The notes below the pieces were generated by a model. That model searched no databases. It was not told the origin of the DNA and saw only the letters and a program-made list of their open reading frames with translations. A program made the position numbers and the translations under genes. A stretch of DNA of 48,813 nucleotides, taken from contig NZ_SZQL01000026.1 in NCBI RefSeq assembly GCF_005233845.1, positions 1-48,813 on the forward strand. Direction: 5' to 3'. This document shows, in pieces, positions 7,815 through 15,388 of this stretch (the stretch's first letter is position 1; each line of letters opens with the position of its first letter). This stretch comes from Ilyomonas limi (GTDB taxonomy: Bacteria; Bacteroidota; Bacteroidia; Chitinophagales; Chitinophagaceae).

Positions 7815-9251
7815 GTGATAAAGAAACTCGATCTGCTCATCATCAAAGCGTTTGTTGGTCCGTTTTTGGCCACCTTTCTCATTTCGCTTTTTGTATTGGT
7901 CATGCAGTTTTTCTGGCTGTGGATTGATGATATTGTAGGCAAAGGATTCGATTTTTTTACCATTATGCGCCTCGTTAGCGCGGTAGCTGCCACTATTGTG
8001 CCATTAGCCCTTCCGCTGTCGCTCCTGCTTTCCTCCATTATGACCTTTGGTAATTTGGGCGAAAGTTTTGAATTGGTCGCTATTAAGTCTGCCGGCATTT
8101 CTTTGCTGCGTTTTATGCGGCCACTGTTTATTGTAGCAGTGCTTATCAGCGGCGTGGCTTTTTTATTTGAAAATAATATTATTCCCTATGCCAATCTAAA
8201 ACTGGATGCGCTTAAATGGGACATGGTGGCTACCAAGCCTGCATTTGATATAAAAGAAGGGCAGTTTTACGACAAGCTGGAAGGATATGTAATAAAACTG
8301 GGTAAAAAAGATAAAGATGATAGCACCATTCGGGATGTGATTATTTACGAGCGCAACTTTGGCCTGCAGGATAACCTAATGACTGCTCAAAGCGGCGTAA
8401 TGCGCGTAACGCCCGATAAGCGTTTTATCGAGTTTAAGCTGCGCAATGGCTGGCGCTACGAAGAGCAGGGTAACCGCTACGACCCGAATACCCAGTTTAT
8501 ACGCGTGGGCTTTAAAGAGTATAAAAAACTCTTTGACCTGAGCAGTTTTACAATGAACAAAACAGAGGATAGTCTTTTTCGCTACAGCCCAAAAATGCTG
8601 AGCGTGCGGCAGCTCGATATTGCTATTGATTCGCTTGGTAATGTCGATTCTTTCTTTTATGCCCGCTCTGAGCGCGAGCTCCGTGGTGCGCTGAGTTTCG
8701 TGCGATATAGAGACAGTGCATGGCAAACAAAACCACTCAAAGACAGCAACGTAGCTTCGTTTGAAGCAATGATACCAACCATTAATAAAATTGTTGTTTA
8801 CGACCGTGCTTTAAGCCAGGTAAACAATGCAAAATCTAATATTAGCCTGTTGGCATCCGATTATAAAGACCGGGAAAACTCATTACGGAGCCATTGGATT
8901 GAATGGAACCGCAAATTTACTTTATCTGTAGCCTGCCTCGTTTTATTTGTGATAGGCGCACCGCTGGGCTCTATCATCCGCAAAGGTGGGTTGGGCACGC
9001 CGCTGCTGTTTGCTATTATATTTTTTGTACTGTTTCACCTGCTTAATACATTTGGCGAAAAAGCAGCTAAAAGTGGTGCTGTCAATGTGTTTTCGGGTAT
9101 GTGGCTTTCTACTGTGGTGCTCATCCCTATAGGAATATTCCTGACTGTAAAAGCCATGCACGACTCGCAGTTGTTTAATAAAGAAGTTTATTACCGTTTA
9201 TTTAAAAAATTACGGCATTTATTCACTACTTCGCTGCCAGCTAAAAAATAG
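7815..9251 (+). CDS. LptF/LptG-family permease (YjgP/YjgQ)
   Basis: The 478-residue membrane protein belongs to the LptF/LptG permeases, which with the LptB ATPase extract lipopolysaccharide from the inner membrane. Three helices near the N-terminus (about residues 10-33, 50-75 and 95-115) are followed by a large soluble jellyroll-like region (about 130-355). Three C-terminal helices follow (about 365-455), including a conserved APLGSIIRKGG stretch. This is the standard topology. The GTG at 7815 is preferred because translation then begins VIKKLDLLIIKAF, the usual family start, and a promoter-like box sits just upstream. Only one permease is present here, so its LptF or LptG partner must be elsewhere. 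The SOD gene follows after 5 bp. Confidence 0.9.
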   Translation: MIKKLDLLIIKAFVGPFLATFLISLFVLVMQFFWLWIDDIVGKGFDFFTIMRLVSAVAATIVPLALPLSLLLSSIMTFGNLGESFELVAIKSAGISLLRFMRPLFIVAVLISGVAFLFENNIIPYANLKLDALKWDMVATKPAFDIKEGQFYDKLEGYVIKLGKKDKDDSTIRDVIIYERNFGLQDNLMTAQSGVMRVTPDKRFIEFKLRNGWRYEEQGNRYDPNTQFIRVGFKEYKKLFDLSSFTMNKTEDSLFRYSPKMLSVRQLDIAIDSLGNVDSFFYARSERELRGALSFVRYRDSAWQTKPLKDSNVASFEAMIPTINKIVVYDRALSQVNNAKSNISLLASDYKDRENSLRSHWIEWNRKFTLSVACLVLFVIGAPLGSIIRKGGLGTPLLFAIIFFVLFHLLNTFGEKAAKSGAVNVFSGMWLSTVVLIPIGIFLTVKAMHDSQLFNKEVYYRLFKKLRHLFTTSLPAKK

Positions 9252-9256
9252 CGACT

Positions 9257-10012
9257 ATGACGAACGAAAACACCAGCCGCCGCGATTTTATGAAGACGAC
9301 TGGCAAAGCGTGCATTGCCGCAGGTCTGGCAACCTCCATTTTACCATCGCTGTCTTGTACGCATAAGGCACATGCACAAACTGCAATACGTGCCATACCT
9401 TATACACAAACGCCCCTGCCATATGTATATAATGCATTGGAACCGGTGATAGATGCGCAAACAATGGAGTTGCACTATACCAAACATGCCGCATCTTATG
9501 CAAAAAATTTAAGCGAAGCAATGCAGGCAGAAAATGTAAATACCCGGCAAACTTCGCTGGAGCAGTTGCTGGTGAATATTTCAAAATATTCTATCAAAAT
9601 GCGCAACAACGCCGGTGGTCATTACAACCACGAGTTGTTTTGGCAAAGTATGAATGCGCCATCTGCTGCGCCTATGCCATCTGGCAAATTGTTGGCAGCT
9701 GTTGAGAAAGATTTTAATTCGTTTGCTACTTTTCAAAATGAATTTAATAATGCAGCCAAAAACTGCTTTGGAAGCGGCTGGGCCTGGCTGATGATGACCA
9801 ATGATAAAAAACTGGTTATTGGTTCTACGCCCGATCAGGATAATCCCTTAATGGATGTAAGCCCACTGCGCGGAATGCCTTTGTTTGGGTTGGATGTGTG
9901 GGAACATGCATATTATCTCAAGTACCAAAACCGCCGGCCCGAATACATTACGGAGTGGTGGAAAACAGTGAACTGGGATTTTATTCAACAGCGCTTCGAG
10001 GCTATGATTTAA
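9257..10012 (+). CDS. Tat-exported Fe/Mn superoxide dismutase
   Basis: The 251-residue product carries the Fe/Mn superoxide dismutase fold, converting superoxide to oxygen and hydrogen peroxide. Metal ligands are H73 (MELHYTKH), H125 (GGHYNHELFW), D213 and H217 (LDVWEHAYYL). Q194 in PDQDNPL and the GGH segment look more like the Mn or cambialistic type, though metal choice cannot be settled from sequence. The first 40 residues are an extension absent from cytoplasmic enzymes: SRRDFMK with a hydrophobic run and an AHAQ site, a typical Tat signal. Periplasmic location is therefore likely, with the metal loaded before export. The SLSC at 31-34 could also be read as a weak lipobox. The gene lies 5 bp after the LptF/LptG gene. 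Confidence 0.93.
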   Translation: MTNENTSRRDFMKTTGKACIAAGLATSILPSLSCTHKAHAQTAIRAIPYTQTPLPYVYNALEPVIDAQTMELHYTKHAASYAKNLSEAMQAENVNTRQTSLEQLLVNISKYSIKMRNNAGGHYNHELFWQSMNAPSAAPMPSGKLLAAVEKDFNSFATFQNEFNNAAKNCFGSGWAWLMMTNDKKLVIGSTPDQDNPLMDVSPLRGMPLFGLDVWEHAYYLKYQNRRPEYITEWWKTVNWDFIQQRFEAMI

Positions 10013-10020
10013 TAGGATTT

Positions 10021-10185
10021 TGCCGCAAAGACATAAGGACCCGAAGCTTTAAATAGAGAGGTTTATTCATATATAAAATAAACTGCACTGCTTGTTTTAC
10101 CTGTTATTCATTGACAAGCAACAATTTTTGAAGTAGAAAACAGATTTTACTGAATAAATTTTTCGTCTTAGCGTCTTAGTGGTTA
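10021..10185. repeat. Imperfect inverted-repeat element downstream of the SOD gene
   Basis: GCCGCAAAGACATAAGGAC near 10022-10040 is related in inverted orientation to TTCGTCTTAGCGTCTTAGTGG at 10162-10182. The ends match the widespread intergenic repeat type whose arms read roughly CCGCAAAGACGCTAAGACG. It fills most of the gap between the SOD gene and the pheA promoter. Arms are degenerate, so mobility, if any, is old. Confidence 0.45.
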
Positions 10186-10221
10186 ATTAAACTAACACTT
10201 GTTTATTCGTGCTTAAAAAAA

Positions 10222-10252
10222 TTTGTTGCATATCAAATTGTTTCTACTTTTG
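10222..10252 (+). promoter_or_regulatory. Promoter of the pheA operon
   Basis: TTTG at 10222-10225, exactly 19 bp, then TACTTTTG at 10245-10252: a perfect match to the Bacteroidota primary-sigma consensus TTTG-N19-TAnnTTTG. Transcription should begin near 10258-10260, about ten bases before the leader-peptide ATG. Confidence 0.8.
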
Positions 10253-10267
10253 TCTTCTCATTTTACA

Positions 10268-10327
10268 ATGAACAACACACGTATATACAACGCTTTTTAC
10301 TTTTTCTTTTTTTACTTTAAAAAGTAG
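10268..10327 (+). CDS. Phe/Tyr-rich leader peptide of the pheA operon
   Basis: The frame ATG 10268 to TAG 10325-10327 encodes 19 residues, MNNTRIYNAFYFFFFYFKK. Residues 10-17 are eight consecutive aromatic codons (FYFFFFYF), with another Tyr at position 7; in total six Phe and three Tyr. This is the hallmark of a ribosome-sensing attenuator: scarcity of charged tRNA-Phe or tRNA-Tyr stalls the ribosome inside the run. The peptide lies between a consensus promoter and a terminator hairpin, directly before genes for Phe and Tyr synthesis. The peptide itself needs no function. It is analogous to enterobacterial pheL but not homologous in sequence. The stop codon abuts the antiterminator arm at 10326-10334. 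Confidence 0.85.
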   Translation: MNNTRIYNAFYFFFFYFKK

Positions 10328-10406
10328 AACCGGGTTGTATTGCAAAAAAGTATAGTAAACTTATCAATATAGAGTCCCGGTTCTGCTGAGCCGGGATTTT
10401 TGTTTT
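10326..10406 (+). terminator. Transcription attenuator: antiterminator and terminator of the pheA operon
   Basis: The terminator is CCCGGTTC-TGCT-GAGCCGGG at 10376-10395, an 8-bp stem with one G-T pair, followed by ATTTTTGTTTT. The left arm CCCGGTTCT (10376-10384) is also fully complementary to AGAACCGGG (10326-10334), which starts inside the leader stop codon. A ribosome that finishes the leader covers 10326-10334, so the terminator forms. A ribosome stalled on the Phe/Tyr run (10295-10318) leaves that arm free, the antiterminator forms, and pheA is read. Both structures are seen in sequence; the mechanism is inferred from classical attenuators. Confidence 0.85.
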
Positions 10407-10414
10407 AATCACGT

Positions 10415-11254
10415 ATGAGCACTAAAGTTTCGATACAGGGTTACGAAGGCAGTTTCCATCAGGAAGCGGCGCGACAATTTTTTGGCAAAGAAGTGCAGGT
10501 ATTGCCTTGCGCTACTTTCAGGGAAGTAGTAAAAATTGCACAAAACAAAAAAGAAAGCGATGGTGGCGTTATGGCCATTGAAAACTCCATAGCCGGAAGC
10601 ATTTTACCCAACTATAATTTATTGCAAAAAAGCAACCTCCGCATTATTGGTGAAGTGTATTTGCAGATAAAGCAAAACCTGATGGTGAACCCGGGCATTA
10701 CGCTCGAGGATATCCGCGAAGTACATTCTCATTACATGGCTTTGCAACAGTGTCTTGAATATTTAGATAAATACAACTGGAAGCTGGTAGAAACAGAAGA
10801 CACAGCTTTAAGTGCCAAACACATTCACATGCACAAAAGCAAGCACACTGCAGCCATTGCCAGTAAGCTGGCTGCCGAGTTGTACGGATTGCATGTGATT
10901 GCACCCAGTATTCACACCATGAAAAACAACTACACCCGCTTTTTGATTTTACAGAGAGAAGAGCAGGCTGCAATTGTTGATAAAGCTGATAAAGCATCCG
11001 TCAATTTTCATACAGACCATTCCAAAGGCAGCCTTGCCAAAGTGCTGACGACCATTGCCGAAGGTGGTATTAATTTAAGCAAGCTGCAAAGCTTCCCCAT
11101 ACCCGGCAGTAATTTCAAGTATAGTTTTCATGCCGATATGGAGTTTGATGGGATAGAGCAGTTTTATGAAGTAATAGAGAAGATAAAGCCGCTCACGGAA
11201 GAAGTTAAAATTTACGGTGTGTATAAAAACGGAAATACAGCCTCCAACTCCTAA
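10415..11254 (+). CDS. pheA: Prephenate dehydratase with C-terminal ACT domain
   Basis: The 279-residue enzyme decarboxylates and dehydrates prephenate to phenylpyruvate, the last pathway step before transamination to Phe. The catalytic domain spans about 1-185, with GYEGSFHQEAA, AIENSIAGSILPNY and the signature T174-R175-F176 (NNYTRFLIL). An ACT domain follows (about 193-275). Its phenylalanine-binding motifs deviate: GSLAKV in place of GALV, and QSFP where enterobacterial enzymes have ESRP. Classical allosteric control by Phe is therefore uncertain. There is no chorismate mutase domain; that activity is fused to the DAHP synthase downstream. It is the first structural gene after the Phe/Tyr attenuator, with its ATG 8 bp after the terminator's T-rich tail. 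Confidence 0.95.
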   Translation: MSTKVSIQGYEGSFHQEAARQFFGKEVQVLPCATFREVVKIAQNKKESDGGVMAIENSIAGSILPNYNLLQKSNLRIIGEVYLQIKQNLMVNPGITLEDIREVHSHYMALQQCLEYLDKYNWKLVETEDTALSAKHIHMHKSKHTAAIASKLAAELYGLHVIAPSIHTMKNNYTRFLILQREEQAAIVDKADKASVNFHTDHSKGSLAKVLTTIAEGGINLSKLQSFPIPGSNFKYSFHADMEFDGIEQFYEVIEKIKPLTEEVKIYGVYKNGNTASNS

Positions 11255-11282
11255 AGGGGAGCGGAAGTCCCCGGGTATGAAA

Positions 11283-11355
11283 GGGAGCTTTTGAAAAAAA
11301 GATTATAAAAAGTATAAATAACATAGTAACGATGGAATCAGGTTCAAAAGCTCCC
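11283..11355. repeat. Inverted repeat spanning the aminotransferase start codon
   Basis: GGGAGCTTTTGA at 11283-11294 and its exact reverse complement TCAAAAGCTCCC at 11344-11355 form a 12-bp perfect inverted repeat. The 49-nt loop contains the ATG at 11332. It continues outward into GC-rich segments (AAGTCCCCGGG upstream, AGGGCGGGG downstream). It looks like a palindromic intergenic repeat that has run into the reading frame. It could also fold over the translation start. Confidence 0.6.
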
Positions 11356-12537
11356 ATTAGGGCGGGGGGCACAGCAAAGCGATTAGAAGGTATAGGCGAA
11401 TATTATTTCTCACAAAAACTAAGAGAAATAGACGATCTGAATAAGCAGGGTAAAAATATTATTAATTTGGGCATTGGCAGCCCCGATTTACCACCGCATC
11501 CGGATGTAATAAAGGTGTTGCAGGAAGAAAGTGCAAAGCCTAATGTACATGCTTATCAAAGTTATAAAGGCTCGCCTGTGTTACGTCAGGCATTTGCACA
11601 ATGGTATCAAAAATATTATGGTGTTTCTCTAAATCCCGATACTGAAATTTTACCACTCATTGGCAGCAAAGAAGGTATTATGCACATTTGCATGACTTAC
11701 CTGAATGAAGGCGATGAAGCGCTGGTTCCTAACCCCGGTTATCCTACTTACAGAAGCGCCGTAAAGCTCGCTGGTGGCGTGTGTGTAGATTATGAATTAA
11801 AAGAAGAAAACAACTATTTCCCCGACTTGGAAGCCTTAGAAAAGAGCGATTTATCGCGCGTGAAGTTAATGTGGGTAAATTATCCGCAAATGCCTACAGG
11901 ACAACTGCCAACAAGGGAACTATTTGAGCAATTAGTTGCTTTTGGTAAAAAGCACAACATACTCATTTGCCACGATAATCCATACAGTTTTATACTTAAC
12001 AATCATCCAATGAGCCTGTTGAGTGTAGAAGGCGCAAGAGGTGTTGCAGTAGAATTAAATTCTTTAAGCAAAAGCCAGAATATGGCTGGCTGGCGCGTAG
12101 GCGTTTTATGCGGCGCAAAAGAAAGAATTGATGAAGTATTGCGCTTTAAAAGTAATATGGACAGTGGCATGTTTTTACCCGTGCAACTCGCCGCTGCAAA
12201 AGCTTTAAGTCTTGGCAACGACTGGTACGAAAGTATTAATAAAATATACAAAGAGCGCAGGAGCAAAGTGTATGAATTATTGGATGTGTTGCAATGTTCC
12301 TACTCCGGAGATCAGGCAGGTATGTTTATGTGGGCAAAAATTCCCGATACCTATAAAGATGGTTATGAACTGAGTGATAAAGTGTTGTATGATAGTAATG
12401 TGTTCATTACGCCCGGCGGGATTTTTGGAAGTGCAGGTAACAATTATATCCGCATTAGTTTGTGTGGTTCTGTAGAAAAGTTCGAAGAAGCAATAAGAAG
12501 AGTAAAAAGCGGCATAGAAGAATCATTAAGCATCTAA
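11332..12537 (+). CDS. Class I/II PLP-dependent aminotransferase, probably aromatic
   Basis: The 401-residue protein is a fold-type I aminotransferase. The PLP lysine is K247 in SLSKSQNMAGWRVG. D215 (CHDNPYSF) pairs with the pyridine nitrogen, and N183 lies in NYPQMPTG, where most relatives have NPxNPTG. GSKEGIMH (111-118) forms the phosphate cup. Lying between pheA and tyrA, it most likely converts phenylpyruvate and 4-hydroxyphenylpyruvate to Phe and Tyr; that specificity is inferred from context. Residues 3-12 (GSKAPIRAGG) are encoded by one arm of the inverted repeat at 11283-11355 and may be a recent, dispensable N-terminal extension. No alternative ATG preserves the conserved KRLEGIGEYYFSQKL start region. 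Spacing is 77 bp from pheA and 12 bp to tyrA. Confidence 0.88.
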   Translation: MESGSKAPIRAGGTAKRLEGIGEYYFSQKLREIDDLNKQGKNIINLGIGSPDLPPHPDVIKVLQEESAKPNVHAYQSYKGSPVLRQAFAQWYQKYYGVSLNPDTEILPLIGSKEGIMHICMTYLNEGDEALVPNPGYPTYRSAVKLAGGVCVDYELKEENNYFPDLEALEKSDLSRVKLMWVNYPQMPTGQLPTRELFEQLVAFGKKHNILICHDNPYSFILNNHPMSLLSVEGARGVAVELNSLSKSQNMAGWRVGVLCGAKERIDEVLRFKSNMDSGMFLPVQLAAAKALSLGNDWYESINKIYKERRSKVYELLDVLQCSYSGDQAGMFMWAKIPDTYKDGYELSDKVLYDSNVFITPGGIFGSAGNNYIRISLCGSVEKFEEAIRRVKSGIEESLSI

Positions 12538-12549
12538 AGAAAAATAAAA

Positions 12550-13446
12550 ATGTCAGCAGGTGAAGTAAATAACAAAATTGCTGAAACTTCTTCTAACGGA
12601 GAAGCTTTAACCGTCACCATCATTGGTGTTGGATTGATAGGCGGCTCAATGGCATTGATTTTAAAAGAAAAGGGTTTTGCCAAACATATCATTGGCGTAG
12701 AGGCTAACAAAGAAAATGCACAAAAAGCATTGGAATTAAAGATTGTAGATGAAATATTACCTCTGTACCAGGCGGTTATGAAAGCCAACATCATTGTATT
12801 GGCAGTGCCGGTAAGTGTGTGCGAACAATTGTTGCCGCAAATATTAGATAATATAGATAGCCAGGTAGTCATTGATACCGGCTCTACCAAAAAAGGTATT
12901 ACTGATGCAGTAAAAAATCATCCTAAGCGCGGGCGCTTTGTAGCTACGCACCCAATGTGGGGTACCGAATACAGCGGTCCGCAGGCAGCAACGCGCGATG
13001 CCTTTGCCAGGAAAGCGACAGTGGTTTGTAATGTAGCACAAAGCGATACAAATGCTGTGCAAATGGCGGAAGATTTATACAAAACATTGGGCATGTACAT
13101 CGTGCACATGGATGCTGAAGACCACGATGTGCATGTGGCGTATGTAAGTCATATTTCGCACATTACTTCGTTTGCATTGGCTAATACAGTTCTGGAAAAA
13201 GAAAAAGAAGAAGATGCCATTTTTGAACTGGCGAGTGCCGGTTTTGAAAGCACGGTGCGCCTTGCCAAAAGCAATCCCGCTATGTGGGTACCCATTTTTA
13301 TGCAAAACCGGGAGAATGTATTGGATGTATTGAACGAGCACATTTCGCAGTTACGCAAGTTTAAAGCATGTTTGGAAAAGGAGAATACAGATTATCTGAA
13401 GGAGTTGATTGAAAATGCAAATAAGATTAGAAAAATAATTAAATAG
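12550..13446 (+). CDS. tyrA: Prephenate dehydrogenase
   Basis: The 298-residue enzyme oxidatively decarboxylates prephenate to 4-hydroxyphenylpyruvate, the Tyr branch. The nucleotide-binding motif is G26-V-G28-L-I-G31-G (IIGVGLIGGSMAL). H134 in ATHPMWGTEYSGP is the conserved active-site histidine that assists hydride transfer. The rest is the usual helical dimerisation domain, including HVAYVSHISHITSFALA. No ACT domain is visible at the C-terminus. The first 20 residues are polar and poorly conserved, so a later start is conceivable, but no in-frame ATG lies before the dinucleotide fold. The gene lies 12 bp after the aminotransferase and should be under the same attenuator. A palindromic repeat follows immediately. 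Confidence 0.93.
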   Translation: MSAGEVNNKIAETSSNGEALTVTIIGVGLIGGSMALILKEKGFAKHIIGVEANKENAQKALELKIVDEILPLYQAVMKANIIVLAVPVSVCEQLLPQILDNIDSQVVIDTGSTKKGITDAVKNHPKRGRFVATHPMWGTEYSGPQAATRDAFARKATVVCNVAQSDTNAVQMAEDLYKTLGMYIVHMDAEDHDVHVAYVSHISHITSFALANTVLEKEKEEDAIFELASAGFESTVRLAKSNPAMWVPIFMQNRENVLDVLNEHISQLRKFKACLEKENTDYLKELIENANKIRKIIK

Positions 13447-13449
13447 GAT

Positions 13450-13638
13450 TATAGCACACGCCTGCCTGTCGACAGATGGGGAATACACGGGCTGAATCGC
13501 GGATAATCAGGATTAATAAAAATTCGTGCAATCTGTCTAATTGATTTAATAACTCGTATATAACAATTGCAAAATCCTTTTAAATCCGTGTTTAATCTGA
13601 TCATCCTTGTGCAAAAAATATGTCATCCGTGTGCTATA
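13450..13638. repeat. Palindromic intergenic element, copy A
   Basis: Terminal inverted repeats TATAGCACACG (13450-13460) and CGTGTGCTATA (13628-13638) bound a 189-bp insert with internal phrases such as TTCGTGCAAT and AATCCGTGTTTAATCTG. A second copy with the same termini and several of the same internal phrases lies at 45479-45607. No reading frame is contained, so it is a non-autonomous repeat. Its right end stops 3 bp before the -7 box of the DEAD-box helicase gene. Confidence 0.75.
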
Positions 13639-13641
13639 AAC

Positions 13642-13649
13642 TACCTTTG
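13642..13649 (+). promoter_or_regulatory. Candidate -7 element of the helicase gene
   Basis: TACCTTTG is a perfect TAnnTTTG box, 21 bp before the helicase ATG. The -33 region falls inside the right end of the palindromic element and reads TATG, a partial match. Confidence 0.5.
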
Positions 13650-13670
13650 CAGAAATTTTAAAACAGATTA

Positions 13671-15341
13671 ATGACAACATTTGAAGAATTGGGATTGGCA
13701 GAGCCGCTGGTAAGGGTTACCAGCGAAATGGGCTTTGAAAATCCTACCCAAATACAGGAAAAAGCCATTCCGGTATTATTGAGCGGTACAAAAGATTTAA
13801 TTGGATTAGCCCAAACCGGCACCGGCAAAACGGCCGCCTTCAGTCTGCCTTTACTGCAATTGATAGATGAGGAAAAAAAGTATCCGCAGGCATTAGTGGT
13901 GTGCCCCACGCGCGAGCTGTGCATGCAAATTGTAAGCGAAATAGAGCAATTTAAAAAACATATACGTGGTATTCACGTGGTAGCAGTGTATGGCGGTGCT
14001 TCCATTGGTATGCAAATAAGAGATTTGAAGCGCGGCGTGCAAATCGTGGTGGCAACACCCGGTCGCCTGATAGATTTAATTGAACGCAAAGCTATCAACC
14101 TCGATCAGATTGAATATGTAGTGCTGGATGAAGCCGATGAAATGCTGAATATGGGCTTTCAGGATGATATAGAATTTATTTTGCAAAACACACCCAAGCG
14201 CGAAAGCACCTGGCTGTTTAGTGCTACCATGCCGCCCGAAATACGCAAAGTGAGCAAGCGCTACATGACCGAGCCCTTTGAAATCACGATTGGTAAAGCG
14301 AATACCGGCAACAAAAACATTGACCATCAGTATTATGTAACGGCAGCGCATCAACGCTACGAAACGTTAAAGCGTTTGATAGACTTTAATCCCGGCATTT
14401 ATGGTATCATCTTTACCCGCACCAAAGCAGATGCACAGGAAATAGCAGAAAAATTAACCAGAGAAGGATATGATATAGATGCCTTGCATGGCGATTTAAC
14501 GCAGGCACAGCGTGACAAAGTAATGGGGCAGTTCAGGGATAAAAGTTTACAACTCTTAATTGCTACGGATGTAGCTGCACGTGGTATTGATGTAAAAGAC
14601 ATTACGCACGTAATTAATTACGAACTGCCCGATGACGTAGAAGTCTATACGCACCGTAGTGGTCGTACAGGTCGTGCCGGCGCAGTAGGCATTAGTATGA
14701 GTATTGTGCACAGCCGCGAAATAGGCAAACTGCGTCAGATTGAACGCATGGTGCAGGTACCTTTTCACCGGTTAGAGATTCCGGGCGGTAAAGATGTGTG
14801 CCGTAAGCAGTTTTTCTATTTTATGGATAGATTGCTGCAAGCCGACATCAGTCATGGCGATTATGAAACCTACGTGCCGATGCTGGAAGAAAAATTTGCC
14901 GACATCACCAAGGAAGAAGTATTGAAGCGCGTAGCAGCATTGGAGTTTGACCGGTTTTTGAAATATTATGAAAATGCCGGCGACCTCAATGTGCGTGAAG
15001 ACCGCCGCAACCGCGAGGCTGGTGCACGTGATCAAAGCCGTGGCAGAAATGACGACAGAAATTTTCGCGATACAAAAGGCAGAACTTTTAATAAAGATGG
15101 CGATTATGCGCGTTTGTTTGTGAACCTCGGCACAAAAGACGGTTTTTACAAAGCCAGCTTTTTACAATTCATTCTCGATATGAGCGACTTGCGCAAAGAT
15201 GCACTGGGCAGGGTAGATATGAAAGAAATGAATAGCTGGATTGAAGTGGACCGTAGTGCCGCATCACAAATGATCCGTGCACTGGATGGTAAAAATTTCA
15301 AAGGCAGAAGAATAAGGATGAACGATGCAAATAGCAGGTAG
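13671..15341 (+). CDS. DEAD-box ATP-dependent RNA helicase with DbpA-type RNA-binding tail
   Basis: The 556-residue protein has the complete helicase core. The motifs are the Q motif NPTQIQEKAIP (24-34), motif I AQTGTGKT (47-54), PTREL (79-83), TPGR (129-132), DEAD (153-156) and SAT (184-186). The second domain has IIFTRTKADAQ, ATDVAARGID and HRSGRTGRAG. An Arg/Asp-rich linker (about 445-475) precedes a C-terminal domain (about 478-552) resembling the DbpA/CsdA RNA-binding module. It probably unwinds RNA in ribosome assembly or mRNA turnover, in the cytoplasm. It is not an aromatic biosynthesis gene. It has its own -7 box and is separated from tyrA by a palindromic repeat, so it is probably an independent unit inside the aro cluster. 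Confidence 0.93.
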   Translation: MTTFEELGLAEPLVRVTSEMGFENPTQIQEKAIPVLLSGTKDLIGLAQTGTGKTAAFSLPLLQLIDEEKKYPQALVVCPTRELCMQIVSEIEQFKKHIRGIHVVAVYGGASIGMQIRDLKRGVQIVVATPGRLIDLIERKAINLDQIEYVVLDEADEMLNMGFQDDIEFILQNTPKRESTWLFSATMPPEIRKVSKRYMTEPFEITIGKANTGNKNIDHQYYVTAAHQRYETLKRLIDFNPGIYGIIFTRTKADAQEIAEKLTREGYDIDALHGDLTQAQRDKVMGQFRDKSLQLLIATDVAARGIDVKDITHVINYELPDDVEVYTHRSGRTGRAGAVGISMSIVHSREIGKLRQIERMVQVPFHRLEIPGGKDVCRKQFFYFMDRLLQADISHGDYETYVPMLEEKFADITKEEVLKRVAALEFDRFLKYYENAGDLNVREDRRNREAGARDQSRGRNDDRNFRDTKGRTFNKDGDYARLFVNLGTKDGFYKASFLQFILDMSDLRKDALGRVDMKEMNSWIEVDRSAASQMIRALDGKNFKGRRIRMNDANSR

Positions 15342-15388
15342 CCAAAGATCAATCCACAAATACAGTTAACATATACACGTGCTGTAGT

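Noticed and set aside
10376-10406. Hairpin before pheA as a riboswitch or T-box
   Set aside because: There is no room for an aptamer and no T-box sequence. The aromatic-rich translated leader explains the structure fully.
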